From an uncultured Bacteroidales bacterium (GTDB lineage Bacteria; Bacteroidota; Bacteroidia; Bacteroidales; F082), in NCBI GenBank assembly GCA_937884015.1, contig CALGBV010000382.1, positions 1 to 9,051 on the forward strand: 9,051 bases of DNA, read 5' to 3'. Positions 1-6,300 of this stretch are shown here, piece by piece; the stretch's first letter is position 1, and every line of letters begins with the position of its first letter. The position numbers were made by a program, and so were the translations under genes. The notes below the pieces were generated by a model that was not told the DNA's origin, ran no database searches, and was given only the letters and a program-made list of their open reading frames with translations.

Positions 1-302
1 CACCCGAGATTAACCGCCATGTGAAAGGTAAGCGGAAGCCCCGCCTCCTCGCAGCCCCGGAACAGGTTCTGGACGCGCGGATCGAGGAAGTGCAGGTTCG
101 CGCAGACCTCGCCGCAGATGCGGCAGCCCTTGTTGCGGTAGTACCTGAACGCGTCGCCGAAGTAGTTCGACAGCATGCTGTTGCCGAGGCCGCGCGGATC
201 GAGTCCGACGGACGGGATGAAGCGGTCGGGATGGCGCGCGCAGATCTCGAGCACCTCCTCGTTCGACTGAAGGGCCTGTTCGCGCACTGGCAGCAGACCT
301 TC
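1..302 (-). other. Internal fragment of an amidohydrolase-family enzyme, in frame with the adhesin but probably joined by misassembly
   Basis: The last ~100 codons do not belong to a beta-helix protein. Starting around LLPVREQALQSNEEVLEIC (296-240) they read ARHPDRFIPSVGLDPRGLG (239-183), then a segment with YYRNKGCR and ICGEVCANLHFLDPRVQNLF (119-60), then CEEAGLPLTFHMAVNLG down to the window edge. The order E-x-x-x-HPDRF-(I/V)-x-x-x-x-x-DPR, K-G-C-x-x-x-GE, DP-x-V-x-x-L-F and E-x-x-G-L-P-(L/V)-x-F-H is typical of amidohydrolase (PF04909-like) TIM-barrel proteins: metal-dependent hydrolases or decarboxylases acting in the cytosol. The fragment lacks the N-terminal metal-binding strand and the C-terminal half. 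GC is about 65% over 1-240 against 49% over 361-600 (hand counts). The exact substrate cannot be told. Confidence 0.75.
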
Positions 303-3300
303 TTCATCCAGGTAGTTGTTCCAAACGATGCTTTCAGGGTCGCAAGCGGTGTTGAAATACACAGGCAAGGTGTAGCCACTCATCTCCGTACTGCTGCACA
401 TCGAACGCACCTTAACGAAATATTCAAGGTTTGGCTCCAGGCCGTCAAGCACGATGAAGTTGGTATCAGCGACCAAGATATGAGGCGTGATTTCATCGAC
501 TTGCATGTAATAGACCATCCATTGCGATTCATCATCGGCAGGCGTCCAATACACATTGGCCGTCGTGAAGGTGATTTCATTGTCAGGGACAATCAATCCC
601 GTCGGCACATGGCAGTTGACTGGGGTCATTTCGTAGGCACCCATATCGATGATGGCATCCTGGATACGCTCGTTGTCAGCCAAGTCGAAGTCGCCAGGAG
701 CAGCCGTGGCGTTGTTACCCACATTGATACACATTGACGATTCCTGCAAGCTGAAGTCGCCATTGTCAGGATCGGCGAAACGCACATAGTTGAAGCTTGG
801 GTTGGTACCGTCGTTGTCGGACTGCAACACGATGTTGCCCGTACCAGCCGGGAAGGTCTCGTCGCTTTCGAAAGCGGTGTATGAAATGGTTCCCGAAGCA
901 GGAATGATGCCTCTCACATTGCTCACCAAAGCACCGGTGCGGTTGCCCCAAACGATGTTGTTCGACCAATAGTCGTAAAGGGTTTCACCGAAGACACCGC
1001 TCATGCGGCCCAGATACATACCGCCGCCATTGTTTGCACTTCCGTTATAGATATCAGCCGTGTTCTTCACTACGGTGCTGTTCTTCATCCTCGGAGCGCC
1101 ATACAAGCCACCACCCTTTTCAGCATGGTTGTAACTGATTTCGGTATTGTAGATTTCAGGCGAACCATTGATACCGCCACCGCTCTTGTCGGCGGTGTTG
1201 TTCTTGATCAAGCACCAATTGATGACATCGCTGCTGGCCTTGATGGCACCGCCATCGCCATTGGAATAGTTGTTCATGAAAGTGCTGTGATAGATATGGC
1301 AGTTCGAGCTGTTCAAGGCACCGCCGCCATGACCGGTAGGATAATCGCCTTCCCAAACCATGGTGTTGTTCAGGAACTGGCAGTAGTCGATGTCGCAGTT
1401 CTTGAGGTAAGCAGCACCACCCTCACGGTTGCTTCGGCCGTTTTGGAAGGTAATGCCGTTCAGTATGTCGCGGTTATTGGATGTCGTATAGTCGCGGCGC
1501 ATGATCTGCTGCAGGTTCTGACCGTCGAGACGGGTGATGTTGAGGTCGAAGTCGCGCAGCGAGAGGTCGTAGCTGGCAGGTTCGTTACCGGCAAAGCCAC
1601 CATACAGGCTGATGTTGTCAGGCAAGTTGAAGGCCGGATATTGAGGAACGCCGCTGCCCGTGTAGATACCGGCAGCCATCCAAATCTGCGGACGAGGCGA
1701 CATCAGCGTGGCGCGCTCCATGGCAAATTGCAGATAAGGAGTTGCATCTTCCCATGAAGAGCCGTTCTTCAAACCCGCGCCGAACTGAGTGACATAGATG
1801 ATGTTGTTGGCATCAGGTTCAATCTCATAATCTAAATCGTATGGCGATTCGTAAGCACCCATATCCGCCTTTTCGCGTTGGACACGGTTGTTATGGCCGA
1901 GGTCGTATGTTCCAGAGACATAACTCAGTTTTCCGTGATTGACGAGGACAGAACCATCTTCGATCGACCAATCGTCGTCATCGCTGACATAACCGTTTCC
2001 GGCACCAGCCGCAATGGAAGGATTGACAAACATCGGATAGTTGATGTCGCTGTTTCCACTGTTGTTGACATTCAGGGTAATGTTGCCTTCACCAGCAAAA
2101 CCGCCTTCGATGGCGCTGTAGAGCACGTCACCATTGCCGAAGGTATTCTGATTGTAGGAAGGATCGCTCGTACGCAACTGGCCTGGCAGATTGTTGCCTA
2201 TCTTGTTGCCCCAAAGCACACTGTTATAAACCTTGTTATAGATATACAAGCCGCCACCATCAACAGAAGCATAGTTGTTGACAATGGTTGAATTGTAATG
2301 TGTACCACCCGTACCAGCACCGCCATTACCACTTGCACTATTGTTGGCCAGCAAGCAGTTATGGAAGATAATGTGAGTACCATTATAGCCACCACCATTA
2401 TAACCAGAACCGGTATTTGAAGCGGTGGTCTTACAGTTACGGATAATCGTGTTGTCAACGATGAGGTCATAGTTATTGAAGAACAAACCACCGGCAACGC
2501 CGTCTCTGGCTTCACCGTTTTCGATGATGCATCGGTTCAAGTTACCCTTTTGCATCATGACCACACCACCATTGTTCTTATAGACGAAACCGTTCTTGAG
2601 CGTCAGACCGTCATAAATGGCGCTGTGCAGTTCTTCGATTTGCTTGTATTTGAAGTAAGTGCTGTGAGCCTGTTGCAAGGTACGCTGGATGTTCTGACCA
2701 TCGAGGATGGTTGCGTTAGCTTCGAGGTCACGGTCATCAAGGTCGTAATCGTAGGCTTCGTTACCGGCGAAACCGCCATAGAGGTCGATGCCGTTCAAGG
2801 CTACGAAAGCATCGACATACGGCCAGCCGTTACCTGTATAGGTACCGCCAGCAATCCAAATCTTCGGACGATTGTCATTATCGCCTGCAAAGTTGATGGC
2901 CAGCTGCAGGTCAGGAATAGCGTTGGCCCAGGAGTCACCGCTGTAGTCGCCGCTGTTGTTATGGGCATCAACATAGATGATGTTGTGTTCGTCAGGACGC
3001 ACTGCATAATCGTGAGTATAGTTGCTTTCGTAAGCACCGATATCGATTCTGCTGTTCTTCACACGGGTCTCGTCGTCGAGGTCCTTGGTGATGGTGTAAG
3101 TCAGGCGTTCACCGTGGTTGGCGAGGATGGAGTTGTCTTGGAAACGCCAATCGCCGCCGCCATAGTTGGCACCCACATTTTCCGATGGGTTGACGAACTT
3201 AGGCGAGAAGAGATCATTGGTGTTGTTGCCAGCAGTCAGCTTGATGTTACCGATACCGGCAGCGCCGCCTTGGACAGCGCAGTAACGCAGGTAAATCGGG

Positions 3301-6300
3301 ACATTGGAAGCGCTCACCGCAATCTGCTGTGTATTGAGGTCGGTCTTGTTGCCCCACAACACGCAGTTGATGAATTCGTTGTTCGAACTGCTGTTTTCGC
3401 TATACACGCCACCAGCCAGGTCGTAAGAGTAGTTGTTCACCATGGTGCAGTTCAGCAGCTGCGAAGCCACTTGCGAGTTGGCGATGTACATACCGCCGCC
3501 CTTAGCACCCGTGGTAAGGACGCTGTTGTTGGCAATCAGACAGTTGTTGATGGTTGCGTTATTGCCATAGATACCGCCACCGCGTTTGCTGCCGCTTTCC
3601 ACATTATCGCAGAGGTTACGGTAGATTTCGCAGTAGGTCAAGGTGGATGACTTCACCCAGGCACCGCCGCCATCGTGCAAAGCGGTATTGCTGAAGATGT
3701 CGCAGTCGGACACTTCGCAACGGTTATCGACATAGATACCGGCACCACTGCCGCCTTGGTTGTTCTTCACGACGAGGTTGTTCAATGTGATGTAGTTCTT
3801 GGCATACACGCCGCCACCTTCTTTGGTAGTATAACCGTTTTGGATGGTGAAGCCGTCGATGGTGGCGCGTTTCATTGGGCCGAAGCTCGATTCGTTGCCA
3901 TAGTTGCCGAGGACACGCTGGCAATGGCTGCCGTCGAGGATGGAAGCATGGTTCACGAAGTCGCGGCTATCGAAATCGACATTTTCCAATTCGTTGCCTT
4001 CGAAGCCACCGAGAATCTCGATGTTAGGTTTCAGCGTGAAGGCCTGGACCGATGTGCCGTTGCCTTGATAAAGGCCTTGTGCCACCCAAATCTGCTTGGT
4101 ACCTACGGTATCGCAGGCCGAGGCTTGGCTGATAGCCCAGTTGAGGTCGCCCGTAGCATTCTCCCACGACGAGCCGTTCTGCAAGCCGGCACCGCCTTGT
4201 TTCACATACCAGATGCAACGGATTTCAAGTTCGAGGCTGACCAAGCTGTCGCAGTCAGAGCCAGCCGGAGTCCACTGGTGTTCGTATTTGCCCGATTCGG
4301 TAAGGATACGGCCATAGAAGTTGTACTGTCGGTTGGCAATCACATATTTATGTTCATAGTTGAGGCAACTCTCTTCGTAAGCGCCCATATCCACGATGTC
4401 GTCCTTCACACGAGGCTTGAAGGCGAGGTCTTCGTCGCCAAACACATTCTCGTTGTCGCCTTGGTTGACGAAAGCGGAGTTTTCGGTTGGACGGTAAATC
4501 TCCTCTTCGTAGTCGAGGAAGAAAGGATAATTCAATTCAGGGTTATCGCCCGTATTGTCAATTTCAAGGTTGATGATGTTCGAACCCGTGTTTTCGGCTG
4601 GAGCACCGCCTTGGATGGCGCAATAGTCGTAGGTGTTGTTGCGGCCTTCGGTCTGGAAGGCGTAATTACGGCTGTCGTTGCCCCACATCACGCAGTTCAC
4701 CAAATGGTTGTATTGGTGGCCTGAATTGATGGTATCGAAAGCATACAGGTCGGTCGTGTTCTTGATGATGGAAGTGCCAAGTATAGCCGTTCTCACCGTG
4801 TGCATGGCACCGAGACGGTCAGCATTGTTGCCGCTGATTTCGCAGTTGGCAATGGTATCGATTTGGCTGTAGCCACCACCGAAAGTGCCAGAACTACGGC
4901 TCATGAAGATGGCACCACCTTCATCGATGGCATAGTTGTGACGCAGCTTGGTGTTGGTGATATAAGTCGGGGTGTCGTTGCCGTTGACATGGCCACGGTA
5001 GATACCGCCGCCGACGAAAGCGACATTGTCGTAGATTTCACAATGCGAGAGGTTACCACCCTTACGCAGCAACACACCGCCACCGTTCATATAATCCTTG
5101 AAGAAACCTTCCACTGCGCTTTCGCTCAGATACTTGATGTTTCTCACATAGCCTTCGCGTGCATAACCGCTCTTGATGTGGAAGCCGTCCCAAGTCACCA
5201 CCTCGTCGCCGGTGAAGTCGCCGAACTGTTCGAGGACACGCTTCACCGAGTTACCTGTCAGGATGGAGAGGTTATTGCGCAAGTCGCGCTGACTGAGGTC
5301 ATAGCTAGCGGGTTCGTCACCATTCAGGCCGCCATACACATTGACGCCTGGCATCATGGCGAGGTTGCTCCAGAATTGGGCGTTGTCGTCACCATAGGTA
5401 CCCTTCTTCACCCAGATTTGAGGTTTAGGTTCATAGCAGAGTGCGAAGTTCAAGGCCATCTGGAAATGCGATGTGGCATTGTCCCATGATGAACCATCGT
5501 TGTTGCCACAAGCTTCCGGACTGACATAGATGATATTGTTGGCATCGGGCAGGATGAGGGTGCGGCCCGTGAAGTCCGACTCGTAGGCACCGATGTCGAT
5601 ACGGCCTTGCAGTACGCGGGATTGGCCGTTCATGTCGTATTCAGGAACATCGACACCCGAAACCGTACCATTGTTGACGCATGGCGAATTGCCATTCGGT
5701 CTGTAGGAACCATCAAGGTTAGCCTTGAGGTCAGTGTTGTTGAGGCCAATGTTGCCTTCGCCAGGATAACCGCCTTCGATGGCCGAATAGGTGATGTCGG
5801 AAGTCTCGATGCTGACCTTGGCAAAGGCACCATCCTCACATTCCACCCAGTCATAATAATGGTTGGAGAGTTGGTTGGCCTTGCCCGAAGCCTTGTTGCC
5901 CGATAAAATAGTGTTCACAATCTTGTAACCCGTACCATACAAGGCACCGCCGTCGTCCTTTGCCGTATTGTTGACGAAGGTCGAGCAGGTAATGTCGATT
6001 TCGTGTTCGTTGCCGAAGATGGCACCGCCACGGGTGTCCTCACCTGACATTGCGCTGTTGTTGGCAAAGAGGCAGCTCGTGATGCGGCCTTCACCGTGTC
6101 CCTTACATGTCTTTTCGTAATGGATGCCACCCTTATTGTTAGTGACTTTGGTATTGGTCATGTCGAGGTAGTCCAACGAATACTTTTCAGTACCCCAGAA
6201 TGGGTCGGTGAATTTATGTGCAGCAGCCTTCAAGCGGATGGCACGGCCTCCATTACCAATGAGCTGGCAGTCTTCGACACGAGTGTAGGTCACCACATAG

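Noticed and set aside
21..737. Plus-strand open frame at the left end as a gene of its own
   Set aside because: It spans the composition break and is antisense to both the FN3 domain and the amidohydrolase fragment. Both of these make sense only on the minus strand.
2550..4724. Long open frames on the plus strand (for example 2550-3650 and 3675-4724)
   Set aside because: Their translations are valine/alanine/isoleucine-rich with no recognisable domain. They are mirror images of the minus-strand gene, whose codon choice keeps antisense stops rare. The minus frame shows clear repeated motifs across the same bases.
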